Source: Lepiota brunneoincarnata (Eukaryota; Basidiomycota; Agaricomycetes; Agaricales; Agaricaceae). Taken from it: DNA of 64,000 nt. How positions within the stretch are numbered: position 1 is the first letter of the stretch; every line of letters begins with the position of its first letter. Where the stretch lies: NCBI GenBank assembly GCA_023014365.1, contig JAEBUN010000067.1, forward strand, positions 1 to 64,000. The letters run 5' to 3'. Shown in pieces: positions 23,009-35,071 of this stretch. The notes beneath the pieces are model-generated. The model was not told the origin of the DNA. It made no database searches and was given only the letters and a program-made list of their open reading frames with translations. The translations under genes were made by a program, and so were the position numbers.

Positions 23009-24566
23009 CTTTGGTCGTTAGAGGGTGGCAGCAGAGAATGAGGGTAAGACACGAAGTAGAACAATCGAAAGTCTCTTTATAACCACCGCGGTACGGGTAG
23101 TTCTGGCCTCTAACGGTTCGTATCCGCACGAATGATGATGACGAATAATGACCACGAGAACCAAGTGCCGGGAATAGCCACTGAGCCACGATGCCGATTA
23201 TCTCTGACACGCCGAAACTTACCGGCGATAAATCGAGGCTGAAGAAGCGAAAGGGACCGATGAGTTAGTTGGACTTCCAAGAAGATGGTGGGGGCTTTGG
23301 GCTGCAGCTGGAGCTGGAGGCGTAGCGCACCCTGGTGCTCGGTTACAGGAGCACTAATCGACATCAAGTTTGTACGTGATTTCAATTGGCCATGGAAGTG
23401 GCGGATCGGGACCCTGCGAGGGTGTTAGGGCCATTGGGTATCGGCGTTTTGATTACCGGTCGGACAGGGACGACCCCATGACGGGATTGGTTTAGGCTAT
23501 GGTCCGACATGGAAATGGGCTTTCTCATATTTCCATGCGACTAAGTGAGACTGGAACAAAGGGAGTAAGAGGAAAAATCACGCCGACCCGCTCCCCAGGT
23601 CCGTGCTTATTTTTTTTTCTTCCTGTTTGCTGTCCCTTCGTTGCACGGTCAAGATCCATGTCAGGTGTTCTACAACAACCAGCCTCGTTTTCATGTCAGG
23701 GCCACATTTACGGCGATCTTTAATATGGCATGGTTGTCTTTCGCCTCTGCGACAATTTCCAGGGCCCTATCCTATCGGTCGAGTGTCAGCCACAGCCGCA
23801 AGCTCGCCCTCCCAAAAGTCAGCCGATCGCGTTACTGCCGGCATGCAATCTGTTCGGGAAATATACAAAATGGGGACTTGAACCATCTGGCAGGTGTGTG
23901 TCCATGACGCTAGAAGCCCCCAGCCAATTGCGAAGCCTCAGACTGATTGCAAAATGCACGAGGAGGAGAGGGTAGGCATTCTAACCCGCTATGCAGCCGC
24001 GAGCCTCTTGCTTTTTCGAGTGGTGCTGATCCTCTAACTCAGTAAGGTTTGACATTTTCCTTATCCACCCTCGTTTTTTTTGGCCTGGGTGCCACAAGTT
24101 GTCACGAGCGGAGTCCCTGACCCCAGGGCGATAAAGTCTGGGGAGGGACGTACCACTTTATCTTTTCACGTCTTTCACGGTGTCCCGGCGAGAGAATTTG
24201 TATGTGGGGATGCTGAGCCACCTTTCGCCGGTGTAGCATCCGCGGGGGGCTCGAGCAGATTCAAGGGACTAAGAGTGTATTCGTACGCCTAGCAGTCGCT
24301 AGCCCCAATCACGCAGTGCACAATTTGCCCTGAGCTTGGCACTCCCCTCAGCGTTTCATGGGCATCACACAAAAGGGATAGAGCACCCATCTACGAGCAG
24401 TCGAGAATGCGACTGAGGTTATCGATGCGGCAAAAGCTTTGATGTATGAGGTCATTGATTGTAAGCGAGAAATGAGTTGGGACTTGGAATATGAAATTCC
24501 CATGGGGTTGAGCTAGTGACGATGCAAGTAATAGAGGAACATGACGAAAAGGGTGACTCTTGTAAT
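23009..24566. other. Long intergenic region, no confident gene
   Basis: About 1.55 kb between the P450 start and the hydrolase promoter. Plus-strand open frames at 23499-23907 and 24080-24292 overlap in several frames, lack splice structure and show no motif. I regard the region as regulatory or unannotatable. Confidence 0.45.
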
Positions 24567-24574
24567 TATATAAA
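24567..24574 (+). promoter_or_regulatory. TATA box of alpha/beta hydrolase gene
   Basis: TATATAAA, 97 bp upstream of the ATG at 24664, followed by a GC-rich GCCGCCGCC segment. Confidence 0.5.
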
Positions 24575-24663
24575 GCCGCCGCCGGAGCCAGGGGTTGTCT
24601 TCTGACTATAGACCACAAGTCATCCTAAGCCAATTCAAGATATAAAGCGCTCAAACAGCCTCA

Positions 24664-25651
24664 ATGGCAAATCCGGAACGGGTAACAGCTGAAGCGAAGG
24701 AGCTGCACCTCGCTGAGACCTCCGAAGAGGACAATCCGCGGACTAAACCGACTCCGAAATCGGGATCGGGCAAAATCCCAATTCAGTTCTCATATCTACC
24801 CAGCGATGATGGGACAGATGAGAATTTGCTGGTGTTGTTGCATGGTCTAGGTGGTCTTATTTCTCTCTCTTAAGGGGCTATGAAAGGGCTGATATAGTAA
24901 TCGTGCTAGGAGACACTCACGTACCGTTTTCGAAATTGGGAAAGCAGCTCAAGCTACCGCAGACCGCAGTGCTTGCTCTGCGTGCACCAGAGCAGTGGGT
25001 GCTTTGATCTGACTTGCTGTCCTTTGAGATCTCTCAGATGTGATCAGAGTTCCATTTCTTTATGAAGAAGCGTACCAATGGTACACCTCCTTTGACGCAC
25101 TTGGCGAGCTCATAACCAACCCAAACCCAACACCCGCACTCGAAATCTTGGCGCAGATCATCACGCATCTCACAGTAGAATGCAAGTGGCCATTACATAG
25201 GATACATCTGTTCGGATTCGCTCAAGGCGGGAGCGTTGCTGTTGAGTTCGGGTTGTATTGGTGGAAGGAGAAGCAACTGCTTGCGGGCAGGAAGGGGCTG
25301 TCTTTGGACACTTCAACTTCGCCCCCCGCTGTACCTCTCACATCCTTTGGTTCGATAATTACCATCGCTGGCCCATTGCTTTCCTTCCCTTCTGCATTAT
25401 CCTCACCATCGCCCACACCACTCCTCATCGCCTCTCGTCCTCCGCCCTCCGAGTTGGCATTTTCCTCGACCGACCTCTCGGCATTTAGGAAAGGATATAA
25501 AGTTGTGAAAGAGGAAAAATATACAAATGCAAATGGAGGGATGCCAGCGGGAAGGAACGAGTGGGAGCCAATTATGCGGTTTTGGAGTGAGAGGCTTGGA
25601 AAGAGGGTGGGAGGTAGGGGGTTGTACGAAGTTTTGGGTGGATTCTCGTGA
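24664..25651 (+). CDS. Phospholipase/carboxylesterase/thioesterase-like alpha/beta hydrolase, nucleophile replaced
   Basis: Predicted protein of 291 aa from three exons (24664-24850, 24910-24994, 25048-25651). The fold signature is clear: LLVLLHGLGDTHVPFSKLGKQL forms across the first intron (oxyanion-loop HGLGD), then LRAPEQVPFLYEEAYQWY across the second, and the nucleophile elbow LFGFAQGGSVAVEFGLYWW. The elbow reads G-F-A-Q-G where acyl-protein thioesterase-type enzymes have G-F-S-Q-G, so the catalytic Ser position is Ala. The next Ser, three residues later, is not in the elbow geometry. It is either a pseudo-enzyme or a subfamily with altered chemistry. The C-terminal segment WEPIMRFWSERL is typical of the fungal branch. 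Confidence 0.8.
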
Positions 25652-25790
25652 TAGTACGTATTAGCGGCCGGTCAGCCCGGAGTGTTGTTCATGGTTGCAT
25701 GAATCTCTAGATGTTATCGGATAGTCGATGAAGTGTTATATTTAAAACGCTTGTTCCGAGCTACCTAAAACCTGCAAGATTGAGTCTAAT

Positions 25791-26057
25791 TTATTCCCCT
25801 CCACCATCTGCAGCAGCAGCGGCGGCATCAGCATCGCCTTGGGCAGCGGCAGCGACCCCGCCAGTTGTGGTAATATGGGCGCTGGATGTGCTTGTAGCAC
25901 TATGAGTGCCGCCGAAAGTAGTGGTTGTGGTGGTATGTGCGGCGGCCGCGTGAGGCTTGCCCTCCGTGATGGGGAGTTTGTTACTGTTCGTGTATCAGTG
26001 TCCGTTGTGAGAGAGAGCAGGAGGGACCTAGGGTAAGTACCTTTCCGTTGACGACAT
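25791..26057 (-). CDS. Small Ala/Thr-rich protein, 69 aa, spliced
   Basis: Too short and split to appear as a long open frame. ATG at 26057, 17-bp first exon (26057-26041), 57-bp intron 26040-25984 (GTACTT...CGAACAG), second exon 25983-25791 ending TAA. The product starts MSSTESNKLPITEGKPH and continues as an Ala/Thr/Gly-rich low-complexity chain ending DADAAAAAADGGGE. A TATATAAAA element lies 51-59 bp upstream (26108-26116, minus strand). It is highly hydrophilic with no Cys or Trp, and could be a stress-type disordered protein. Function unknown. Confidence 0.6.
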
Positions 26058-26107
26058 GACAAGGGCTAAGGAAGGAGTTTGGAGGGTAAGGGGAGGGCGC
26101 GAAGAGG

Positions 26108-26116
26108 TTTTATATA
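26108..26116 (-). promoter_or_regulatory. TATA box of the small Ala/Thr-rich protein gene
   Basis: TATATAAAA on the minus strand, 51 bp upstream of the ATG at 26057. Confidence 0.5.
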
Positions 26117-26129
26117 TTCCGGATGCTGG

Positions 26130-28178
26130 TTGACAAGGCAATGGCCATTAGTCACAATGTCTCTACAATGGAAAACGCAGCATCGCAGTGTGTATTTTAA
26201 AGAAATCATCAGGGGTCGTCAAGGGCGACCCGGATATATATGTATATATAGTTGAATCGAGGCCCTTTGGGATCACCTTGTACACGGAAAGGGGAGCCAC
26301 ATTTCAGGTTTTTTTTGAATTGAGAGCACCCAGGCGGAGGAGGCCCTGTGGGAGAACCAGATCATACGCCTTGGTTGGAGAGGATGACTGGCGCATCGCT
26401 TAACGTTCCGTTCCCTGCCTTGCGCACCCTGGAATAATGGTGGCCAATGATGGGATAGTTCTAATCCCAGAGTTCATTCCGTCCTCGAACCCTTGGCCAT
26501 ATATTTCACACTGAAGGCCATCCCTCGAGGGCCTCGTGCGGGTAACCAGGATAGGATAGTGTAATAAGATATTGCGAAGTTATTTTGGAACTCGTACAAT
26601 TGGGGAGTGGACGGCTTATTTGGGCCTGGAATGGGGAGGTCGTGTATGTGGCTGTGCGGCTTGGTGGGTGGAGCGGCTCTTTTACTTTGCTCGTTCGGGG
26701 ATGGTACGTCCACGATGGTCGAAGAAGCCTGTTATGCAGGAACAGGGGACAGAAACTATATTTGGATGTTTGGCACGGAGATGTTTGGTAAACAGTATCG
26801 GCTCGGGGACGGCCGACGACGGGTTGGAAATGAAAGTTTGGGGGGGTTGGTACATAAAGAACGAAAGCTTGTGTTGGGAAGCGAAGAGGCGTAGACAGGG
26901 AATGGAGAGAGGTGACGAGGGTAGAGAGGGAGAGGGGTGTGTGGAATGACAAGCGTGAGTGGGAGGGCTTGGGACGGGGGGCATACAGTTGACGGCAGGA
27001 GCAGCGATTGATTCTCGTGGTGATGGGAGAAGAGAGCACAGGGGCTGGGTGATGGCGTCACTGGGCCCACGGGATAATCGCTGATATGTTCTGTCTTATG
27101 CACTCGGAAGGACTCTAAATAGACGAGATGTTCCTCAAATCCTCTGTCCGTCCCTCCCCTGTGCCAGGATGCAGGAGAGGGCTGGGTGCGGTATGTGCAA
27201 CAGTCCAGTGGGATCCGAGGGAGGGAGAGGAGGAGGGGAGGGGCAGGAAGAGGTGGTGGTGGGGGTCGGGAGTAGGAAGAGAGATCTCGATCTGAGATCT
27301 GGGCCGTAGCAGCGGTTGGCAGAGAACGGCGTAGATTGAGTTGTGCGTCAGAGGGCGCGTGCAAAGTTGTCCTCTGTCCAGATGGAGCGCTGCCCACTGT
27401 CCGCATCCTCTGTGCACTCCCGCCGTCCGTTGGGCGGGGGCTGAGCGTGCGATCGTGACGTGTGACAGAGGGCTGGAGAGGGCAGGTGTGACGGGTGTTG
27501 TTGAGTTGTACACCTTACTAACAGCGTTACAGAGCTGGCCTGCGTAGCAGCTGAGAGCTTGCGACAATCGATCCACGCTGTGTCTCTTTTTTGTTTCCCG
27601 ATCCCCGCCCTCCACTTCTCCCCTCCCCTCCCGCCCGCTCTCCCCGCCATCGCCCGGCCTGCCCCCCTTTTTTCTCCCGCTGCTCCCGGTCCCCCCTCCG
27701 GCCCACCCCTCTACCCTCCACCCACTCGAACCGCCCTTTCCGCCCTCCCCTCCATAAGGTCTGTCCCTCTCCCCGTTCCGCTCCTCCGTCCCTCCGGCCC
27801 TGCCCTCCGCGCCCGTCCCTCCCCCGCCCGCTGCTCACTTTCCCTCCTACAGCACCACCCTCGGCGCCCTCTACGTACCAGCGCCGTCCCAGCAACGCCG
27901 CTGCCCACGACCCCTTCCCATACTCACCGCGCCCTCAGAGGTCATACAGGTCTGCTCATTTCCCTCTTCCCCGCTCGACACGTGTCTCTTCCCCCTCGGC
28001 GCGTGTCTGCCCTCCACCTGTGCTCATCCCCCCACCCAGGGCTCTCAACCTCTTCGCTGATAGCACCCAACGTTTGTCCCTACTCACAACCTGTATATTC
28101 AATCCCATGTTTGTCCTTTTTCTTTATTTCCTTCCACATCTAACTTGCATTCATCCATCCAGCCCCCCTTCCAAAATT
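26130..28178. other. 2-kb upstream region of SNF5
   Basis: No convincing gene. Several long open frames on both strands (for example 26506-27615 minus and 27591-28178 plus) are Pro/Ser/Arg-rich and overlap one another, as expected from strongly purine/pyrimidine-skewed DNA. The last 600 bp before the SNF5 ATG are extremely C/T-rich on the plus strand, a common feature of fungal promoters and 5' leaders. A TATATATGTATATATAG run lies at about 26236-26251. Confidence 0.45.
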
Positions 28179-29096
28179 ATGAGCAATCCCAACCTCTACG
28201 CCTCCTCCCAGTCCTTTATCCCTGGCTCCGGCCCTAATCCCGCAGGTATAAACCCTGCCATGCTCGCCGGTGGGTTTCAAAACGGACCAGTGGGTGGCCA
28301 GCAGCAGTCCAAGTTTCCACCTACCAACTCTTTTGGTGGCGGCGCTGTCAATCCTGCCCAGCTCATGGGAGGTCCTGGTGGAGGTATCAATATGGGTATG
28401 AACCTCAACCAGATCAACGCCAATCCCATGGGTGGCAGTGTGAACCCTGCCCAGCTGCTTCAGCAACAGCACCAGCAGCACCAGCAGCAACACCATCACC
28501 ACGGCATGATGAATGGCGCGATGGGTGGCATGGGTGCTATGAACATGAACATGAACATGAATATGATGAACATGAGCCCCGCTATGGGAATGACCGGCAT
28601 GTCGGGGATGGGTAATGTGAGTGGGATCAATCCCACTCCGTTATCTCAGCTCGAAAATTCTGGCTTCAATCCCATGGTGCAGTCTCAGCACCCCTCTCAC
28701 AACCAGCAACCCCAGCCTCAAATGATCCAGCGGCCGTCTGCTGCCCAGCCCCCACTCACACCTCAGCAACAAATGATGCTCACTGCGCTCGGGATGACGC
28801 GCGAACAATTTTTTTCACTTACCCAGGCAGAGCGACAAACCGCTTGGATGAAACTGCTGACCCAGATGCAAGGCCCTTCGAACCCCAACCCCACCCAGCA
28901 GCAACAACAAATGATGCCTCCTCCCGCCCCCCCACAGTCCCAGGCCGGTCCGATAAGTGTCCCAGGCCGGCCACCAACATCCCAAGGACATGGACCTCCC
29001 CAGCCTGGTCATCAGCAAAGACCACCAACCGCCCAAGGTCACCACCGTCCTCCGACTGCCCAAGGCCAACATCAACTATCCCACCAACAACAACAG

Positions 29097-29128
<32 letters not shown>

Positions 29129-32100
29129 ACTACAACAACATCGGCCAACGACGGCGCAGGGAATGCAGCGCCCGCCGACTGCTCAGGGTATGCAAAGACC
29201 ACCCACTGCTCAAGGGCATCGCGTCGCTTCTGGGACCGCTCCTGGTTCTCAGCCACAGACGCCGAATCCTGCCGCTGCTACTTTGGCTATGGGAATGGGT
29301 CAGATGCAGCCTCGGCCGCTCACGGCTCAGGATCACAGACCAGGCGGTCAACAGGCGAGGCCACCCACGGTTCAAGGAATGCCACAGACACCTACCAATG
29401 TCAACGTCCCTGGAATCAGGCCTCCGACGGTACAGTCTGGTGTCGGCCAGCAAATTTCGAGACCTGGAACGGCGTTGAGCCACGGCTCACCAGTTAGTGC
29501 TGGTGGGAGTGCTAGCGCACAAAGTCCCGGTGGAAGGCCACCAAGTCGTATCGGTGAACAGGTGAATCTTCCTCAATTTGTACGTATCCCTGTGTTTATT
29601 CATCTTTTATAGGCATATGCAATTAATGGATACCCCAAGCCGCCCTCCCAACAGGGACCACATATGCAGTCACAGCCCAACCCATACCCGTCAACTCCTC
29701 AGCAACAAGGCTCCTTCGCCCAGAAGAACCAAGGCCAGGGACAGTTCGGGTTATCGCATATGAATCCGCCTTCGACTCCTCAAAACCAAGGAATGATGCA
29801 GCACAACCAAGCTCAAGCCAACTTGCTCGCTCACCAAACTCTTCAGCAACAGCAACAATTTATGCAGGGTCCCGGTAGGGGATCTTCACCTACGTTTGGA
29901 GGCTTCTCTACTGGCCAACAGAACATGGGAATGCAAGGCTCGCCCCCACCAATGTCAATACCTGGCTCTCCCTACCGCGGCGCAAAGAGAAAGATCGACT
30001 CGCCGCACATGGCCGGGGCAAGTCCGATGGGCCCGCCTTCCATGATGCCCAACCGATCGGTGTCCCTGTCGAATTCTAGTTCGGGTGACTTTGGAGCCGG
30101 TGCGAACGGGATACCTGGTGCCGTCGGTATGCAGAATCTGGCACACCAAGGTCCAACCCAGAGCCCTCGCCCCCCCAATTCTGGTGATATGATCAACATG
30201 AACTTTCCCTCAACGACGATGGGTGGGCCACAAACGCCGCAGAGGCCCGGAAATATGATGCCTAGTGGGACCCCAGGTTTGGGCGCTGGTCAGCCTGCGG
30301 GGCCGACTGGCACTCCGATGGGACTTGCCCAACTTCAGCAGCAGCAACAAGGAAGGCAGGCGTCCTTGCCACCCGGTCCATCGCCCTTGCAAAAGGAGTC
30401 TTCGCTGGGGGTCGGAATGCCCAGTGGCCCTATGAATATGGGTATGGGTATGGGTATCAGGTCGAGCGTTCCCCCTGCTGTCCCGGGACCTAATGCTCCT
30501 GGTCCCGTTGCGAGGACACCTAGCACTGTCGCCGGGACCCCTGCTCCTGGACCCTCGTCCTCGACTACCCCTGCCGCCGCCGCCTCTGGCGGTAACGTAC
30601 TCTCTGCCTCAACATCTTCCGCTACACAACTTCCACCACTCCCCGCCAACGTCAACCTCAATCCTGTGGTGACTGTGGTTACACCAGTGCCACTTGTCGA
30701 CAGTCTGAAACACATACCCCCGATTGGCGAGGATGAGATCGAGGCAATTCAGGGGTGGATGAAGAAGGATAAGGAGTATGAAGGCGTGTTGAGGAAGATG
30801 AAAGAGAGGATGGCAAACGAGATGAGGGGGATGTTTGGTGGTCCTGCGTGGTGGGAGAAGGGAGCACCAGATGTGGATGTGAATAGGTGGAAGAGGGGAA
30901 GGGAGGGATTTGATGTAAGATACCCCTTGAGACGGGGGAAGGAGAAGGAGGGGAGGGAAAGGAGGAAGAGACCAAGGGAGGGATTGAGATTGTATGCTGT
31001 TTCTTCTCTCTTCAGGAGTGGACCTGCTAATTTCCTTCCCCGTCCCGTTCTAGACCAAGAAAACTGGATTCGGAAGAAGCGGACCGCCCAGAGCAGCTTG
31101 TGCCCATCCGATTGGAGTTTGATGTTGAACATCATAAGATGAGAGATACGTTTGTGTGGAATTTGAATGGTGTGTTCTATTGTTTCTCTGGGGTTGCTGT
31201 CAAGTGAACCGTTGTTGTAGACCCTGTTGTCACACCTGAAACATTTGCCCAATCCATCGTTGATGATTATAATCTCTCGCATAGCTATCACTCCGTCATC
31301 GTCAAATCGATTCAGGAGCAGTTGAGTGACTTTAGAGCACACTCACTCAACTATGACGTGGACTCTGGTGAACTCGTGGTTGATCTCCAGACTGAGATAC
31401 CTATACAGCAGGGTGGGCTAGATGAGTCGCAAGGCAAGTGGTGGGAAGCATGGAGAAAACGAGCGAAGAGCGAGGGTGGAACTGCGCCGAGGCGATCGAA
31501 GAAGAAACGGAAGATGGTTGTAGATGGCAGTAATGCTGTTGCAGGTGCGATGGTGAAAGTGGAAGATGCGAAGAAGAAACTTGATGTATCAATGGAAGTA
31601 GAGGACTTTGGAAGACCGATGTCGATCGATGAGATCAAGCTGGATGAGGAGTTGATGCATGAAGAGATGAGGATTCTTGTCAGGGTACGTGTATTCGGCT
31701 GATAGCTGATTGGTGATTGACATGGTGGTCCTGTCCTCCGGCAGTTGGATATTATCGTGGGCTCCATGAAGCTTGAAGATCAATTTGAATGGGATCTGGA
31801 AAACAATGTAGTTACTCCCGAAGAGTTTGCGGAGGTGTACGCCCAGGATTTAGGTCTTGGAGGGGAATTCAAGTATGCCAACGTATTCTTGTGCTTGCAG
31901 GGAGACGTTTCACTGATCGTCAAACATAGAACTGCTATTGCCCACAGCATCCGAGAACAAATGCAGATGTACCAGAAATCGTTGTTCCTTGTTGGACACC
32001 CATCAGATGGCACGCCAATCCAAGACGAGGAACTTAGACAAGCTTTCTTACCGAGCATCGCGACGGGAGCTCGCCCTATGGACCAAGTGCAAGCATACAC

Positions 32101-33835
32101 ACCGCTCCTCAACGCCGTCAGTGACAGTGACATCGAGCGAAGTGAAAAGGAGCGCGAGAAGGAAATCAACAAGAGGAGAAAGCGCAACCAACGCGGCCGT
32201 CGTGGTATCGTCATCCCCGATCGTGAACCGATCAGAACCTACCGCACACCTGCGATTGGTCTCCCTGAGCTTGATCCTGCCACATTGGCGCTTGCGGCTG
32301 CGGCGAATGCTTCTGGGTCTCGTCGGGCTGCCGCTGCCGCTGCTTCGCTCACCATTGCCAATATGGTTGCATCGGAGAATGGAACTGCGTACATCCCGGC
32401 TCCTACGCCCATCATGACGGTGCAGGCTCCGCCGCCCAAGGAGAAGAAACCGAAGGGATTGTTCAAGGCGCCTTCTGTGCCTGCCTCAGTGCTCCGGCCG
32501 CGTGCTCAGGTTGTTGCACCGATACCATCGACGGCGGCTGACGTGAGCAAGCTGCCTGCACCCCTCGAGAACGACCCGCCTCCTGCCATTCCTCTGCCAC
32601 CACCGCCACCAGAGCCCAAGATAATGAAGTTTGTCCCAAAGAAGTCAGCGAAGGAGTTGGAGAGAGAGGCGAAAGAGAAGGAGTTCGTGGATGGACAGCA
32701 TCCTAACTATATAAATGGTATTTGGCACTGTTCAAATTGCGGGTGTCCCGAGAGTATCGCTATTGGACGCAGGAAGGGGCCTTTGGGTGATAAATCGCAG
32801 TGTGGCACATGTGGTGAGTAGTTTCCTTTTATGGGTCCAGATGGCAGTTGAACGCAGATGTTTATGGTGGTTTGTAGGCAAATTCTGGCACCGGCACCGT
32901 CGACCTCGGCCAGTGGAATATAACGCCGATCCGGAGTATCATATGAGGAAGGATGGGGACTCGAGAACGCCGGCCAAGAAAAAGGCGGCAGCCCTGCGCG
33001 CGCAGGGCAATGCTCCTACGTCGACACCCGTTGACATGTCTGCACCGCCTACACCTGCGAAGAACGGTGATGTTGACGCCCCCTCTCGACGTTCACGCTC
33101 GCCTGTGAAGGATGACGATGATAGGGCAATTTCGCCTGTGTCGACTGCCTCGAGTGCATCTGAACCGCCTTTGGCGCAGAAGATCAAGCTTAATGGGGCT
33201 AGTCATGCCAAACCAGGAACTCCGAGAGCGTCAGCTGGTGCCGGCTTTGCGAACGCTGGAAAGGAGACCAAGCCCTCGGTGAAACCGCTTACGCCTAAGG
33301 AGCAGGACAAGTCGGAGACCCCGTTGAAAGAGAAGGAGAAGCCTGCCACGCCAAGAGTTAGGTCTGAGAATGGACAGGAGGCCTCACCGGGGGCTAGCGT
33401 GCATGCCCCTAGTTCTGCTTCGGAATCTGCAGCTACGACTAATCTGGTAAGTGCGTTCATTTGAAATTTAGTCGAGTGCTCCACAGATTGTTGATTTTTG
33501 CTGTTACAAAGGTCCCACAGCCGGTTCCCTCATGGTTGATGGGTGCTCTGCAGAGCATGAGGGCGAAATACCCGGATGACAAGTTTGAGGCCATCCTGCG
33601 GAGGACGGCAGGGAATCCGCCGGATTGGCGTATCAGATGTTTGGATTGTCCTGGAAAGGTGAGTTTCTAGCGTGTTACGTGGAGAGCGGTGCAATGCTGA
33701 GTACCATTCCATTAGTTGTATACACCTGGACCCGGGGAGTCATTGTCCAATTATGAGGTGCACCTGAGAAATAGGCTGCACCGCCAGCGGGTGAATGAAC
33801 GCTTGAACGTTAGTTCACCACAAAAGTCTTCATAG
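28179..33835 (+). CDS. SNF5: SWI/SNF chromatin-remodelling subunit SNF5 (SMARCB1 orthologue)
   Basis: Predicted protein of 1729 aa from nine exons (28179-29561, 29613-30991, 31054-31169, 31221-31684, 31745-31872, 31930-32813, 32878-33446, 33512-33658, 33716-33835). Roughly the first 800 residues are low complexity: NPAQL repeats, Met/Asn runs, PPTAQG repeats and a polyglutamine tract, typical of fungal SNF5 activation regions. The SNF5 core follows: LVPIRLEFDVEHHKMRDTFVWNLND, then IVDDYNLSHSYHS (repeat 1) and LDIIVGSMKLEDQFEWDLEN...AHSIREQ (repeat 2). Downstream a GATA-like finger, CSNCGC...CGTCGKFWHRHRR, is completed across an intron. It is a core subunit that anchors the Snf2 ATPase on the nucleosome. 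The frame is intact. The first intron is taken as 29562-29612 because the alternative donor would leave only 33 bp. Confidence 0.92.
29083..29140 (+). repeat. CAG/CAA polyglutamine tract in SNF5
   Basis: A CAR-repeat encodes about 15 consecutive Gln, with seven uninterrupted CAG codons. It is a likely length-polymorphic microsatellite. Confidence 0.8.
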
Positions 33836-34185
33836 CCGAAAAAGGTTCCATGAATTTGGGCTTCTTGCTTTGTGTCTCTTTTCCTCTTTCTTTGCAGCTT
33901 AATCTCTCCCTGTTGTCCGATTGGACTCTTTACTACGACGGTGTCTGTCTATATTGTTAAAGCTCTCTGTATTGTTATATGGTCTTGATCTGTAATTACA
34001 GCTACCTGGAACATCCTACTATACCTGCAAGCAAGGAGCTGGTGGTCCTGGCCAAGAGCGAGGGAGAAGAGTAGTTTACGTATACCCTCATGGCTGCCAG
34101 GTTCTATGAACGCGTTCGACGTCCGGTCGGACTTCTAGTGCAACATTAGGCCGAGTGCAGACTAGAGGCATCCGAGTACCTGCCA
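33836..34185. other. Intergenic region between SNF5 and the small secreted protein
   Basis: Non-coding, T-rich sequence, presumably the SNF5 3' UTR and terminator followed by upstream sequence of the next gene. No separate feature was seen. Confidence 0.4.
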
Positions 34186-34193
34186 TATATAAG
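34186..34193 (+). promoter_or_regulatory. TATA box of small secreted protein gene
   Basis: TATATAAG, 46 bp upstream of the ATG at 34240. Confidence 0.5.
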
Positions 34194-34239
34194 AGCGGGG
34201 CGACTCCAAGAGTGACGTGAGCTTGGTCCGCCAAAACTT

Positions 34240-34709
34240 ATGTTCGCTCAACCTCCACTACTGTTCCTCGTCCTGGTGCTCTGTCCATGGGAGGTACTGG
34301 CGAGGGCGGTGGACAAATGTAGCTTCGTGTGTCCGGAGGTGATGCCCCCGAAACCAACAAGGGGATATTGTTTGGTGCCAAGCGATCCAGAGTGGAACAA
34401 TACTTTGCTTTGCATGTGAGCTTTTCCTTTTTTTTTTTTTTTGTTCTTGGGGTTTTGCGCTTAAAACGAGGATGTGATTCAGTTACAATAAGGAAGGGAC
34501 TCGGTGTGATGATGGTTCGAAGGACAGGCTGACGTGCTCGTACTCCATGACTGATGTGAGTGGTCGCTTTCTTTTTTGTTGTTGAGTGGTAGCCAACTTT
34601 TGAACTCGGTCAGGGATCATTTTTGCGCAGGGAGGTTAATGGTCAACATGTAGCAGGACACGGAGAATGTGTGGAGCAGCTGGAATGTGGGGATACGGCT
34701 CAGGATTGA
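34240..34709 (+). CDS. Small secreted cysteine-rich protein (99 aa)
   Basis: A short, split gene in an otherwise empty 1.2-kb stretch. Three exons: 34240-34415, 34528-34555 and 34614-34709 (300 bp, 100 codons including TGA). Introns are 112 bp (GTGAGC...GGACAG, with a T-tract) and 58 bp (GTGAGT...GGTCAG). Residues 1-21 form a signal peptide (MFAQPPLLFLVLVL core, cleavage near EVLA/RA). The mature about 78 residues carry seven Cys: DKC, FVC, GYC, LLC, LTC, GEC and LEC. One N-glycosylation sequon (NNT) is present. A TATA box precedes it at the usual distance. The family is not recognised. Size, Cys content and secretion signal fit effector-like or antimicrobial small secreted proteins. The middle 28-bp exon is the least certain part. 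Confidence 0.6.
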
Positions 34710-35071
34710 TGCGAGGCCGGGAGTAATCAAGCTGGTCTGTTCATTTCATGGGAGTTTGTGGTCTTTTTTTCTGCCTTGAATGAGCCTGGAAAATCATACT
34801 CTTTCGACCGAGTTTGTAGTTGCCAGCTGGTCCTGGAGTTTTGAATCGTCATGATTGGTTCCTAGATGATGCAAGCGAAATCTCCTGCAAATGACAACTT
34901 CACCGTGAAATATGTTTTTGGTGATTGCCAAAATAACGATCGCTGGTATCCCAAAAAGGATACTGTTGTACACCCAGCGAAACTCTCCCATCGATCATAA
35001 TCAACCAACTTCTTGACCCTGCAACTTGCAGGCCCCCTCACGTCATACATACCCTTATCCCGACGTCAAGG
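34710..35071. other. Intergenic region upstream of the ketopantoate reductase gene
   Basis: No gene or repeat was seen. The minus-strand open frames at 34794-35050 show no motif. Confidence 0.4.

Noticed and set aside
23860..23925. GGGACTTGAACC resembling a tRNA T-arm on the minus strand
   Set aside because: The flanking bases do not form T-stem, anticodon or acceptor stems.
26506..27615. Several overlapping minus-strand open frames
   Set aside because: They overlap in different frames, are Pro/Ser/Thr-rich from skewed base composition, and lack splice structure or motifs.
27591..28178. Long Pro/Ser/Arg-rich open frame continuous with SNF5 upstream of 28179
   Set aside because: Composition reflects C/T-rich leader DNA; the conserved-looking protein starts at the MSNPNLYASSQ ATG, and overlapping frames on both strands look equally long.
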